DNA from: Todiramphus chloris collaris
Lineage: Eukaryota > Chordata > Aves > Coraciiformes > Alcedinidae
DNA length: 64,000 nucleotides
Assembly: GCA_025345505.1 (NCBI GenBank)
Contig: JANVCC010000040.1
Location: 11,438,023-11,502,022 of the forward strand
Direction of reading: 5' to 3'
Of the stretch, positions 13,501 to 27,024 are shown piece by piece (within the stretch, counting starts at the first letter, position 1; each line of letters begins with the position of its first letter). Both the position numbers and the translations under genes were made by a program. The notes below the pieces were generated by a model. It worked only from the letters and a program-made list of their open reading frames with translations, had not been told where the DNA came from and ran no database searches.

Positions 13501-16500
13501 AAAACTAAACCATATATGACATGGATTTTTGCTGAGTACTCTTGTCAAATGAGAACAGTCCAGTTTACATGTTAGAGATAATCAAGTAATCTGTTTCTAA
13601 TCCTGTTAGTCAACAAAAAGAATATTCATCCAATGCTATTAATACTTTTGTATTTGTCTGCATCTAAAAATAAATCTGTTTTGTTTCAAAGCCTTTTACA
13701 GTAAAGACATTTAAGTCATAGAGTCCTATATTATACAGGGTATCCTTGTTCCCCTCGTGCAAAGTCAAAAGCAATTTATGTCCCTAACTGGTAACCGAGC
13801 ACGGCCACACTTCAAGGTGTGTTCAGCATCCTTTTGAAGGAAGATCTCTACCGTGCTGGCAGAGGTGCAGGGAGACTCGTATGAGGTGACTAATGTATTC
13901 CCTGCCTGGGTGGAATCCTGATAAGTTTGTCACATTTCAAGCTAAAGAGCCACCTTTGCACTGAGTGATTCAGAGATACCTTAAACTATGAAAAGTAAGC
14001 GTTATGTGATCTAAATTGGCTTAGCTCTGCAGGTTAGAAAAACCTGTATCTCTTTGTCTTGATGTAAATCAAGAACAGAATAGGATGATCTTACCAAAGC
14101 AGACCGAAGGAAGGGAACAAAAGTACAAGGACATAATTTAATCCCTTTGGCTCAGTTAAGTCAGGAGGAGAGGGAGCCTCCTTATCCAACAGCAGTGGAG
14201 TTTGGGCTCTAATGGAAAGGAAATAATGTGTCTAATTATCATCTAATGCTGATTGTAATGCATCTGCATGAAGTGAGTGAGTGTCATCACCCAGCATGGC
14301 ATTTATGCACGTTCAGGCACCATTAGTTATACACTCATTAGCGTCCAGACATGGGGAGAGAGAAAGGACAGAAATGTTGAAACGCAGCAAATCGATAAAA
14401 CAGTGCTGAAATACTTCAAAAACTAGATGTCCTCTTTCAGATGCTTGCCATTGTTCAGCAAACTCATAATTTCATGTCATGGTAATAGATATTAATATGT
14501 TTCTCAATAAATAGCAAAGATTCACAGCAGACTTCAGCTTACATAAAAATTAGTAGATAAAAAGTAACAAATGCTACTAGGAAGTCTAAAAAGGTTTTAC
14601 AAAAACTTGCATAAATATTCATACTTTCACCATCACAAGCTTGGCTGCTGTGAGTTGAGGTGAAGAGCTGGAAACCTTCACTGGATGCTGTCTTTGTAAG
14701 CAGGATATTCTGATAGAAAACATCCGTAGATTGCAGAGCAGTGGTTTCATGAGTCTTACAAAAGAACCAACCCTTATAAAAGAATCAAAGAATATCCCAC
14801 TTTACGTGGGAAAACAGATAGAGGACTTCATTAAAATTGTAACCAACAGAATTTGTAGCTTGAAACACGTATAGAAAGGAAAACCTTCTTACTTCCTGGT
14901 TCCTAAGTTCTTGTTTAAGTGCTGTTTGCTTAGGAGTCTGACTGGGATCCTTAGCATGCGCCCCAGTGGCAGCAGTAGTGGATATGTGTGTGCAATACTG
15001 TAGGACTCCAGCTTCAGCTATCTGTGGAAAGATTTGATACTACTTATACAAGCTGATACCATCAGTGAAGGTAACAAGGTGGCTGGAAGTTATGCCTGTA
15101 CCTAAGCAACTGGTTGAAGTGATTGACAGAAAGATTGGATTGCAGTGACAGTCATCACAAGGCACCAAGTTCTGAGCATCTGGGTCCTGAGTGTAGTACG
15201 TCTGGCTCCATGTATAAAGAAGCTGTGGCATAGTCTTTATTTAGCTCTGCGTTCTTGGTTGGTTTTGATTAAAATTGAAGGGTACTTTGTAAACCAGGAG
15301 CATGCTTTGCCTTGAAAATGGCAGCAGGCTATAACTGAATTCCACTCACATCAGAGCTGAAAGGGGGGATTCTTGCTGGGGGCTCCCTGACAGGGTCTGC
15401 AGCACGCTGGGTGTTCCCCGCAGTGCTGCTGCCTTCAAAGGTCCCCCATTTCCATTCACATGCTCAAATGTTTTCCCTAGTGTTTGAAAACTGCCTCACC
15501 AGATCAAGGTTATGCTAGAATTTTGTTTTGCTAGTTTTCTCTAGGCCTTTAAAAACCAAATATAACTGCTACAGTGCCAAGCTGCTCAGTGACACTGGTG
15601 CTGCTTTGGAATCCCTGCTTTGGGACTGGGGCTGCATAGTCTGTTTCCCATTTCCTTCCCAAGGGTATTAAACAGATGTGGTGTGGGAAAAGTCTTACCT
15701 CAGAATAATTTTGCCATCCTAAAAATAATTGTTACTGTTTCATAGAAATTGAAACTAACCCTTAGTGGAATTTATTAAGGCTTTCATGGGAATTTTGTTT
15801 GATAGTACCACAAATTTCTGGTATTTATTGTATGTTAATCTTTACATCTCATTTATCACAAAATTTGTTCTGTTAGATAAACTTGGTCTTGCTGCCTCAG
15901 AAGCCATTCCCCTGGTGCCCTCACCAGTAATCCACCATCTTCCTCAGTGCATCTCCTGCCAGCACTTTCCATCTCTCTTAGATCTATTCCTCGCCTTACC
16001 TATCACTGCACGTGTAACCAAAAGATGAGCTTTTGAAGTTAGCCTTCCATGCTTGAAGTTAGCCTTCCATGCTTGAATTTTAACAGTCAGACAACCTTTA
16101 TGCTTTTTCATAGAGTGCTCCTCATGCTTGAGTGCCACCCTACAGCCACAATACAATCTCCATTATTAGTAGCTGTTAGTGGTTTTATCAACCATTTTTA
16201 TTCAATGGACTACCTTACTGTTGTTTTTCAAAGCTCTTCCTAAAACTCTTGGTTTTGATGTCCATAAAATGCAAGACCTTATTAAAAGGGGAGCTGCTGA
16301 TTTATTAAGGCTATGGCCTGTCATACAGACTGATGTCTTCTGATCCTTCCTGGAATTTGCCTATGTGTATCCTTACCTCGTTCATAATTACTCTGAGGTA
16401 ATACGGTCTTTTAGTTCTGTGTTTGTATCAAGTATGTTCTCCTAATCAAACCACAGCTAAAGTATTTTCATCAAATTCCTGTTTACAAATATTTTTTTCA

Positions 16501-16520
16501 ATCCTCCCTTCTCTTTACAG
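10515..16520 (+). other. SLIT3: SLIT3 intron, D2 LRR1 to LRR2 (6.0 kb)
   Basis: The intron starts GTAAGT and ends CTCTTTACAG. It contains a 20-bp tandem duplication at 16033-16077 and an AT-rich, homeodomain-motif-rich stretch at about 14215-14345 that looks like a candidate conserved non-coding element. Otherwise I see AT-rich unique sequence with no coding signal and no recognisable transposon. Confidence 0.9.
16033..16077 (+). repeat. 20-bp tandem duplication
   Basis: The unit TTGAAGTTAGCCTTCCATGC occurs twice in a row without mismatch (16033-16052 and 16053-16072), followed by the first five bases of a third copy. Perfect identity suggests a recent local duplication. It lies about 450 bp upstream of the D2 LRR2 exon acceptor. 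No function is apparent. Confidence 0.95.
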
Positions 16521-16592
16521 AGACATCAGCAAGAATCAAATATCCGACATTGCGCCTGATGCGTTCAAAGGATTGAAATCCCTCATTTCATT
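16521..16592 (+). CDS. SLIT3: SLIT3 exon: D2 leucine-rich repeat 2
   Basis: This 72-nt exon encodes the second leucine-rich repeat of SLIT3 D2. After completing Ile (AT from the previous exon plus A), it reads [20 protein letters not shown] and then [18 protein letters not shown] matches SLIT3 rather than SLIT2, which has DLSNNQISELAPDAF. The acceptor is TCTTTACAG and the donor is TT before GTAAGT, phase 2 on both sides. The length equals exactly one 24-residue repeat, so the exon is a self-contained structural module of the ROBO-binding solenoid. No asparagine in an N-X-S/T sequon is present. Confidence 0.97.
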
Positions 16593-19500
16593 GTAAGTAG
16601 AAAGTAGAACTGAACGGGCATTTGGGGAAGCTTGCATGCAAGAGAAATAAAAATGATAATGTGCTGTCTGGGACAACTTAGGTTTTTGTGTGCAGTTGCC
16701 AGCTTGAGTGAAGCGTCTGATCTTTTGTAAATGAAAAATTAGTCATGAAGGTTAGGAGGAGGAATTGTTTACATGTCTCTAGTAAGTTTTTTTTATGGAT
16801 GAATGCCCCCAAGGTTGCTGACTTGTTCACTTCAAATCAGTGCATTAGTTGAACTACAGTTTAGTTGCACCTGCAGAATAATCCATGGCCCCCAGCTCAT
16901 CATGGCACATGAAAACTCATAGCTCAGATGCTGTTTGGTGATGTAATCAGGGAGGAGTTAGGGGAAATAATTCCATACGGAGTTTTTCTTCTGTATTAAA
17001 GAACTGAGATTGCAGTCTCTTGTGAGGTTTTTTTGGTTTTTTGGGGGTGTTGGGGATTTTTTTCAAACTAATTAGGGAAGAACCTAGGCTCTTAAGAAAA
17101 TGTTTATATTTCTTAGCTGTAATTACTACTTCATTAAGCTGGAAGGGGACTAAAATATGACTTCACACAGAAGATAAAGGGAAGGTAGGATCTCCTGACA
17201 ACCATTTGTTTCTCTTTATGGAACACAGAAACTGTTTTAGCACCAGGTTAAATTTAAATGCAGCTATATTTCAACTTAGCTACCAGTGGAGCTTTTAATG
17301 GGTAAAAGGAGCAATACAAGGTCAGAACCTGCATATGGAGAATGAACTAGAATAGAGTGTTAGAAAGAGCCCCAGGCTGAGAGAAGAGGGTAAGCTCAAC
17401 TGGAATGAGATTTACCTGCATTAATTTTCTAGACAGTTTTAAAACATGGAGCTCATTAATATTCACATAATAGTTTGATTTTTAAGAATGTAGTTTACTT
17501 CTAAAATATGCTATAATTTTATTCTCTGAATATTGGATAATTCTAACAACCTATATAACTTGTTGGCTGGCGCTAATATTAGAAGGTTATTCAGTACTAA
17601 ACTTACATGTTGCAGTAAACTTTGTAGCTAGAATGCAGAAGGATGGACCTTTTCTTGTGCCCTGAATCCAGCTGGGAGAATGCCAGAAATATATATTAAG
17701 TGTTGCTAGCCTTTGTTGAATAGTTAGGGCAGTGTTATTCAACATGCTGTGGAAATGGTCAAATCCCTCATTGCTGTCTGGAAATGATTCGGTAAGAGAA
17801 TGACATTTCCTGAAACCTATAGTTTTGGCACAGTGTGGAACTACTGCTGATGCTGCAGTGCTACAGCTTTCTGGTCTAGGAGCAAGCTGGACAGGCAAGA
17901 CATTTCTACTGCCGTTGATTTCCCAGCTGAGAAGTTATTCAGCTTTAGCTGCAGCTAATTCAGATACCCCCAGGTGGCCTCTGGAGCGGGACAGAACACA
18001 TCAGAATGGACAGAGAGGAAATGAGACTATAAACTGGGCAGGAATTTATGGCGTTTTGACTTGCACACAGAAGCAAGTGAAATGACTGCTTATTCTCTGC
18101 CCAGTCATCCAAAACTATATTTTAAGTAAATGCTGTTTAAATATGTTTATATCCAAGTAGGTAAAATGCTGCATAAGTTAGTGCTAGGAGGTTACAAGGG
18201 GCAAGAGAGAGGGCAGGGAGATGAGCTGCAGCACAGAAAGGGCTGTGGGAAGGGAACTGTCTCTGAGCAGTCTTTCCTGTGTTCAGTTTGTCGCTGCCTC
18301 AGTTTCCTTCTACTGCAGCCACACAAAGCTGTTGTTCAACACGGGCTGTTTCTCCTCTCTTTGCCAGCCTGGTTTCTGGGGCAGTATCAACTCTGGCCCC
18401 CTTCTCTAGGTTCAGTTGCCCATTGTGCTTGTCATTGGCTTTCACTTTCTTTTGAAAGGTTTTACTCTTGCGGTTAATTGCAGGTGGGTCTTACAAATGT
18501 TTTCCCTATAGCTGGTAGGCAAGAGTTATCTGCCTGATCTTTCATGACCCATCACCCAGACCTCTGGCAGGTTCTTCCCTGATGGTCACTTTAGTAGTTA
18601 TTTCAGTTTCTGAGCCCTAGATACCTTTATGGAGAAAGATTATCTGCTGGTCTGCAGAATCTGGGTTTCTGTGAAGAAAGCTCCCCCAGATTTCTGGCTC
18701 TGAGAAGCAGAGGATCTTCTTTCATCTGATCTCTGCTATAGTCACCAGTCCAATTCTGTCAATTGCAGAAAGACAAGTGCAGGAGAAGATGAGTCCTTTG
18801 AAGTGCCAGCCCTCTCAATGAATCTGCCAAAGCAGAAAGAACAAGGAGGTAGAAATGAAGTAAGGCAGTTTGCTTAGTAATGTTTTCTCTTTTAAGCGGC
18901 TCAGTATTCTCAGTATTTTTAATGCCTGGGGCACCAATAACTTTAGTCATCTGCATGCCCTGAAGGAACACTGCTCTGCATACAATGCTTCAGCTCAGCT
19001 GAGAGTAACTTTCATTTTTCATATATCTAAGTCAAATGTGGCTGGTGGCATACATTTTAATGAGACACCATTTAATCCGTGCACAGAGCAGCTGGACTTC
19101 TCAGCTAGGTGAGTGAAAACAAGAATAAAGGAGGGGAAAATATTAATGCACAAATGAAAGTAAGCAACTTTGTTTCCATTAAGAATGAAGTACTGCTGTA
19201 CAGCCTAAAATTCTTTCTTTTTTTTTTTTTTTTCCCCCTACATTATTCCCATTTTCTGCTCCTCCCTTTACTCCCTGCTTGCATGCAATTGCAGTGCTCC
19301 CTATGGGTCTAAGAGCGTGAAAGTGCTTATCTGGAAGACAGCCAAGATTGTGAGTCTAGCTGGCTAATGGAGGCCTATATATAGTGGGTTGTTACCTACT
19401 TTCTTCTGAAGTTAACTTAGGTTAGTGTTTCCAGGCAGAGCTGTTTCTCGGAGCACTCTGCCTATTGTACTTACGTAGAGATGGAAGAAAAAAGGGTGTA

Positions 19501-22500
19501 TTATAGTTTTCAAAACACAGGAATGTTTATTGCAGAAACAGTTTCCCCTAAGATGTATAAAACTTAAATCTTTTAAAAGTGATAAGTGATCCCTATGCCA
19601 GCAGGTCATAAGTTTTTATCTTAAATCTATATATTTTCCCTAACAAGAAATCTACCTATAGGAGTCAGGTCACAAAACCTTAACACTTGAACTAAGTCAT
19701 TTCTGCCTTAGATTTTCCTTGCGTTTCACCAAAGAAAGGCAAGTTTGTTCTTGTAAAGACTCACCCATTCCCCATGCATGGCAAAAAAAAAAATTCTCCA
19801 TGCCTATTTTTCAGTGGGACTTTTTTTTCCCTGTCCATATAATGACTGTGTAGAACAAGGAATTTATGCTCAGTTTTTCTTAGAAATATTTGGGCATGTA
19901 CAGAAACTTTTCTTCTTTTTTTTTTTTTTCCCCCTCTTTTCTGGTTGTGACAACAATTAAGGAACTGGAATCATTCTTCTTTAAGAACATTTTTTTTTTC
20001 TTCCCAGAGTTTTCTGTCTTTTCCTTTTCCCCTTGTGTCACATGCAGGTGGCACTGTGAGGCCCTGGCCAGCTCTGAGTCTATGTTCTGTGGATTTAATT
20101 CTGTTACAGTGTCTGAAGCTCCCTTTCAATATTTAGACACTAGGGCTTAGATCCTCAGTAGAGTATTTTTGGTATGAAGCAAATGTCAAGCCTGTTTATG
20201 GACAAAAATGAAGATACAGTGAGATTCAGCCTCTAGTTTTGAGAGAGCAGAGTTAGGGAAAGCTCTCTCTAAATCCACTGTGGAAAATGCAGTGTGTTGT
20301 GGATCAAGGCCTGAAAAAGAGAGACTTTAAAGATGCTACTGTGGGATTTGGGAGGAAGAAGTTATGTTGCATAATTTCAGTGACAGCTGTTGGACAAATA
20401 AACTCCTTTCCTCCCCTCTTGTAAAAATGGGAGTATTTCTGCATCGCAAAGAGATGATACAAGGGTGTATACATTGGAGGCTGGGAGATGTAATGATACT
20501 GCAGTACTTACGACCATATGAAAGATATGTGAAACAAATAATATTGTAGATTAAAATAAATATAAGCAGCACAAATGTCAATGAGCTGTGGTAATGTAGC
20601 CATGACTTTTGTGTTGAAGGGATTAGTCTTCCCATCTGATACTTCCCTTCAGATAAACATGAGAGCAAATGGTACCCTTGCATTGAGAAGTGTGGCAAAA
20701 ATGGTTGACTGCAAAAGAATGTGTTATCTTAATTTTAAGCGAAAGTTTGAGAAAAGCTCTCTTTGTAGTACATGGTGTTTGCATTACAAAATTAGAATTG
20801 CCTTTTGCCAGAGCTGGAGCAGTTAATAACTCGGCACAGAACGTGGGGGCTCAGTTATGAATAGTTTCATGTTTCAAGATTGCTGCGTGCGCTTTCTGAA
20901 GTAAATTAATTTTTCATTTACTCAACTCAAAATCTGTCTAATATCAGTGAGAGGATTGTATCAGCATTTGGTTATTGTTAATAGTATCAAAGATAAATGT
21001 TATTCTTGGGGTCAGTAAACTCCCCACAAATGTAGGTTTGGAAGGCCGTGCCCAGACTGTCTGGGGACATTTTATGAGATATGACAAAATAGTCTAAGCC
21101 TTCAGTGTGTTAAACTGAATGAATAAATTTTAGACCACGGCGAAGGGGGAATTCCTTTGCTTTTGTTCATATACTGAATTAAGCTAGTGAACAGTTTAAA
21201 AGCTTAGATCAGCCTGGGCAAAAAGACAAGAAACAGCTTAGTTTTTGACATAGCAGTCCCATTTGGACCATCATCTCCTGGGTGATGATGTATGTGGTGT
21301 CATTCATGGTGATTTGAAATCTGCAATAAAACACTGTCTGTTGCAATAACTGCCCAACTTATTTTAAGGTAACAAATTGCTTTGGATAGTTTTGCTGTGA
21401 TTTATTTAGCCTAAATTGTTCCGAAGAAATATGAAATAGTGCCAGGGAAAAAAATTACATGTCTAAGTTCCTTTCAGATATTAAAAATTTATTGCTGTTT
21501 TTGCCCCTATCAATCCCTCCTCTTTTGAAAACTTGAATTCTTATTGAGCCTGTGCCATTGTACGTAGCTTGGGAAATATAATTCTTCTTAGTAAGAATTG
21601 TTTTCACAGTCTGAAGGAAAGTTAAAAGCATCTGAGGACTGAAAAAAGACATTGCATGAAGTCAAAATCTGACACTTTGATAAGAATGTTTCAGCCAAGC
21701 CAAAATAAAGGAACACGTAGCTGGAAACCATATGGTCTAGAGTAAGGGATTCTGTGCTAAGCAATTATACCCCACTAAACTTCTGTGTCACCTTCCAGGG
21801 AAAAATCTGTATATTCTCAGATCTGGCTTAATGAAGCAGCTAAATTGCAGCTACATTTGCAAGTAAGGTAGGCTGACGAACTGTAAAATAAAGGCAGCAC
21901 AGCAATCATTGTTTCACACCCTTAGAAGGTGGTGTGCTAAACTTCAGTGCACATGAAAGGCCATGTGTTGGGAAAGCCTTTGCAGATTCCTTCATTTTAA
22001 AACTGTTCAGGAGGTCAGAATGTCTGGAGACTGTGGAGAATCAGTGAGACTTTCACATTTCAAGACCGTGCCACTGGAGGTTTGTTACACACTTAATCAC
22101 ATTCTCACCCAAGATGATGCTTGTTGCTACGTGTGCATCCCATGCTTTCTTTGTCTGGTGTGTCCCAAGCTTTTGGATGAATCTATGCAGTGACTATTTT
22201 CACTGCTTAATCTATTTTTAACTACTTAGAACATCACTTGGATTAATCTGCAGAACTTGAAGTTTAGTGCTAAAAATTAATTGTTTAACTGGAAATTTAA
22301 TATTTAATTGTGTCTTGGAATAGAAATATGTTGAGGGGAATATTAAAATATGATGTCAGAATCAGGCTGAAGATACCTAATGCCTCATTATGATTTTTAT
22401 GTATATTTGCATAACTTCTTACTGCAGCTCCATAATAACTCTGCAGCTGAATAGGGTGCTTCTTCCAGGGATCTCCTCCAATGCTTGCAGTGCAGCCAAT

Positions 22501-25500
22501 GGTCTGTGCTATGTGTGTGTTCTCTTTACCATTGTTTGGAAGGCTGATGGCAGCCTGAAAACTGCTGCAAGTTGTGAGCCAATCTGCCAGATAGTTCTGA
22601 AGAACTGGAGCTTGTGGTTTGTGGCCCTGCTGAAAGCATTTAGGTGTGAAATGGCAAGCTGATGGCTCCGTGTGCTGCTGAGACTATAGCCCTCAGATGT
22701 TTGAGCAGCACCTGTGCTCTAACAGCAAGTTGCTGGTGTTAGAAAGCCACCTGCAAAAAATGCAAGCAAAGTTTGCTTCGATTAAAAATACAGTGCATGA
22801 TTCTTCACATTGGTCATTGTGGTGTTAGATAAACCTGCCTTGTGGAAAAGACAAGAATAAAATCGATGCACTGGCAAGTCGGCTGTGTTTGCACAGCTTT
22901 ATGACTGTTTGCTCCAAGCAGACTGGTTTACATCTTTAGAAAAGTGACTCCCCTGCGTGGTGAGAAGAGAAAGGAAGGAACAGTAAGAAAAAGGATACCT
23001 ATTGGTGCCACAGTGAGTTTTGGTTTAGTCTCTAGTTACTACTTTTAAGATTAGCATTGTGAATGTAGAATTAAGCTACAGCTCACTTTTCTCTTTCTCC
23101 GTAAGTCCATGTCATGTTTAGAGTAATATCTTTTCCCCCTGACAATAAAAGGCATCTCTCAGACCTGCAGCTACTTTGGTCTCCCGACAAGGATGAGAAT
23201 CAAATGAACAATCAGGAGCACACAATTAAAAATTGTAGCAATTTTTTTTGTGTTCTAATAAATGTGGTTCTGATTCACAGATTCGCTCCACTGCTTTTAT
23301 TTTTTTACATACTGACTTAGTGTATTTAAAAAAAAAAAAATTATTGTGGATCTAAAATTTCAGATCCTAGGAGATAGGAGGGTTGTCTTCCTGTGCCAGG
23401 CTTGCACAGTAGGCAGGACACCTGCATGTCCTGCAACATATGTGAGGGATGCAAGTGAACGTACAGTTTTACAACTTGTATTGCCTTAGGCAAACATCCT
23501 AAAATTTATCTCTGTTGGTAAAAGCATTGGAGATTTAAATGAAGTTCTTGAATTGACTTGGCTGTGTTTCCTGTTATATGACCTTTTGAAGCTTTTTCTT
23601 TGTTGTTGTTTGGGGGTTTGGTTTGGTTTCTTTTTTCCCCAAAGCTGCTATTCTGGAAACACGTGCTAGTGAGATGGGTAGAACTGGATGGTAGGGGAGA
23701 GCAGCCCAATGGTGTGTCCCTAACCTCAACCATCTTTTCTGCAGGCTAACTCATTCATAGTACTATTAGGACTGCAGCTGTTGGTATATTCAGAATAAAA
23801 GCAGATTGGAACAAGGAACTGACCAGTTTTCCTATTTGTTGGCATGAATATCCTTTCCTGGGTTAAGTGGGGGGGGGCCAGGAAGAGAGAGAACTCTCAG
23901 GAAAACAAAAGTTTTTGTGCTTTTCATTAGACTAAATGGAAATAAGGAACTCAAGAAATTAGTTGTAATGCATTATGTATCTCCCCTCCCCTTCTCTTTG
24001 CTTCTTTCTGTAGGACCATTTGACTTCAGCTCTGGCATGGCAGGCAGACAATGGCATTAGCTAATTTGGCTCTGTGTAGTGCTGAGCATGAATATGAATT
24101 AGAGACAAGTGCCTGAGCTCTCATACTGACTTTTGTTTAGCTGTTAATTTATTTGAATGTTAATGTGCCACATGCACATAAGCCCAATTAGGTTTGAAAA
24201 TGCTTCTTTTCTTTTCATGGCTTCTAAAACTCAAACCTTTGTTTTATTTTATAAGCTATTTTCATCTGGTTTATTTTATTCCAATTAATAAAGAGCATGT
24301 ATAAACACATCCAAGGTTTAAAATTCAGTGGAACACTGCACGATGACCTCCTGACTCTTAAATTAAAAGCCAATGAAAAATTACTCTAATAAGAGTCTTA
24401 TTTTGATATTTGTAATTAGTGGTACCATAACTAAGAACTGTACTGGGTGTGAATGTTGAGATTACTTTAAGGTTTTATTTTATATGTGTTTTTACATATA
24501 TGCCTAAAGCTGTAATAAAACTTTGTCTGCAGTGGGGGTTTTTATTCTTTTTTTACTTCTTTCCATGGGCATTTTGTTAAGCTTAGCTTTTGAACTCTTT
24601 CTTATGTGCTATACTATGACACATTATTGATCAGCATTGATGATCCTGCGACTTCACAAAACTAAGGAAGATGTTCATCTAACATGACAGAGCTTATAAT
24701 CTAAACTTTGTACACAGATGATTCATTTGCTAAAGAAATACTGTTCAGAAAGAGTGAAAACTGAAATGGCAGCATACTGGCTTCTCTGGGCATTAACTGA
24801 ATATTTTAACCTTTTATAAATATTTTATTTGCAGTGGTTTTGCTTTTGCTTCCTGATACAGGTGCTTACAACAGTTACTTTATTCAGGAAGAAGCTTGTG
24901 AGTCAGCCATTTGGATGTTGTTTTAAGGCCTAGTGAAATCCAGTGACTTGAATATTATTTCTTATTTTGAAACTGCTTTCTAAACGGACTCGATAGACCT
25001 TTCAAAGTCCAGCCATCATTTCTGTCTAGATTTGGGTAGAGTATAAAATCTGTGTACATTGCATAACATTTTGTTGAAGTAGGAAACTGTGGTGTTCTGA
25101 AGCCAAATTTAGGAAACAATTAGAAAAAAATACAGCTACCAGCCTTCGTTACTCACAAAAAGCACCAACTGTATCATCAGATTAAAAGCCAACCTCCTGA
25201 CTCTGGAATAGATAAAGAGAAATTATGTTAGATTCATTTAGAGAAAATATACTAGATGGTTATTGGTTTCTTGTGTAGCAGTTCAGTTCCTGCTGAACTA
25301 CAAAAGCGGTGAAAAATGAAGTTTCTTGTTTAGATTTTTGTATCTAAATCATGTTATTTGATTTAGATCCATTTTGTTTAGGCTGAGAAATGAGCTAGTC
25401 ACAGTGGTGTTATACTTCCAATGACTGATGAAGAGTAAACTGAAGTGGCGATACTCTGGGAAGGCCAGAGGGTATTGTAAATGGTCTGTCATGCTAAGTG

Positions 25501-26746
25501 CTTGTTTTTCACTATGTTCAACTCACCATAATATTTTAAATGTTGAAAGACAGAGTAAGCCAGAATTTCAGCCAGCATCCAAGCCTCACATGGCTATTTG
25601 ATTCATTGCTAGCATATTATTCCACACTAAAATTTAGGGAATTAACCAGTCTAATGATACATAAGCAACAAAGTTTTGGCATGAGCTGGTTTATAACCAT
25701 TCCTATGTCCTATGTAGAGCATAGAAGTTACATAAATACTGTTTTTCCGAGTTTGAAGTCTATTAAAAAGATTCAATAAGGTGTAAAATTTTGAGAGGGA
25801 GCCTAATCGTCTTCCTTTTGCCAGGACCTGTGTGAGCTCCTAACTCACTTTCTGGTTTTCACAGATTTTAACAACTTTCAGAAATGACATGAGTAAATAC
25901 TTTAGCCATGATTGAAATTCAGGTGGTCCTGTCATACACGATCTTGCTCTGATCTCTAGGTAACACATCTTAGCATAATGGTGGTTTTCTCTGGTTTTCC
26001 TTTCAGTTCCATTTCTGAGGATGTTTTTTCTATTGAAAAAGGAAATATTTTAAATATTAAAACTAAATTGTGGATACCATGTCATGTATATTTATGGTTC
26101 ACTAAATATGTACGGTGACTCTCATCTGTGTTATTAAATCTTTATTGATTTTATAACTAAATTATTCCTAAATTATTTTTGAGTTTCTGAAATATATGTC
26201 TATCCCCAGTTCAGGATAAATTTCTAGTTGAAATGGCAACAGCAGCTGGTGAAGCTGTAATATTTTATTCAATGATGCCTGTGTCACACTTCATGCCAAT
26301 TATTATTATATCTTAAGAGACTCAGTTATATGAAATTTTATCTACAACTAGCTTGTGCTCCCTGGCTTTCAAATTCAGTATCACTAAGCAGAATTCTAGG
26401 TTTTTGCATCAGACAATGTGCCTTTCAGTGGTTAAAATACTTCTAAGAAGGGTGGGGGGGGGGGAGAAAACCCTCAACGGAATGAAAAATATTTCAGATA
26501 AAGTTTTTGGATGATGTCCAGTTTCTACATTAAAAATGCTTTCCAACACCAGACGAAGCCTGAATCATAACGACTCATTTAATACCATGTGCTTTCTGAA
26601 AGGAAAATGAGATCAGTAGTTAACCGAAATGCCCACAGATCCTGGGCATGGTGCACAAGATCAGTAAAGATGATAATGTAGAGATGTGGGAGGACACTAA
26701 AGTGGTCTGTTACTTAAGATTTATTTTGTCTTCCTGAATCTTTCAG
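16593..26746 (+). other. SLIT3: SLIT3 intron, D2 LRR2 to LRR3 (10.2 kb)
   Basis: The intron starts GTAAGT and ends ATCTTTCAG. It contains a G/T-rich block at 17026-17064, T-rich then C-rich tracts at 19211-19238 and 19909-19940, a short G/T-rich block at 23596-23640, a G run near 23870, an A run at 23327-23340 and a G12 run near 26454-26465. An AT-rich stretch at 24040-24200 with several homeodomain-type cores resembles a conserved non-coding element by eye. I see no gene or recognisable transposon. Confidence 0.88.
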
Positions 26747-26818
26747 AGTGCTCTATGGAAACAAGATCACAGAGATTCCCCAGGGCCTTTTTGATGATCT
26801 TGTGTCTCTGCAGCTGCT
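26747..26818 (+). CDS. SLIT3: SLIT3 exon: D2 leucine-rich repeat 3
   Basis: This 72-nt exon encodes the third leucine-rich repeat of D2. It reads [20 protein letters not shown] and then LQL, with Leu codons split at both borders (TT+A at the start, CT+G at the end). VLYGNKIT is shared by SLIT2 and SLIT3, while GLFDxLVSLQLL favours SLIT3. The acceptor is TCTTTCAG and the donor is GTGAGT, in phase 2 like its neighbours. NKIT is not a glycosylation sequon. The length is exactly one repeat, and the sequence shows no frameshift or stop. Confidence 0.97.
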
Positions 26819-26973
26819 GTGAGTATGATCCCTTTCTTTTCTTTATTGTACAGACTCGCTAGATTTACTGGTTTTTCAGCTTCTGACATTAATGCAATCA
26901 CCTTTTCCACTGAAAACTCACTGGGACGTGCTAGTCTGTTGTTTCTCTGTCAGGCAAGAGAGAGGAAAGGGCT

Positions 26974-27024
26974 GAAAAAAAACCAAAACAAAAAAAAAAC
27001 AAAAAAAAACCAAAAAAAAAAAAA
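26974..27024 (+). repeat. A-rich low-complexity tract
   Basis: Runs of 8-13 A are separated by single or paired C. The tract is close to the D2 LRR3 exon donor. It resembles simple sequence, with no target-site duplication or attached element visible. Confidence 0.9.
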
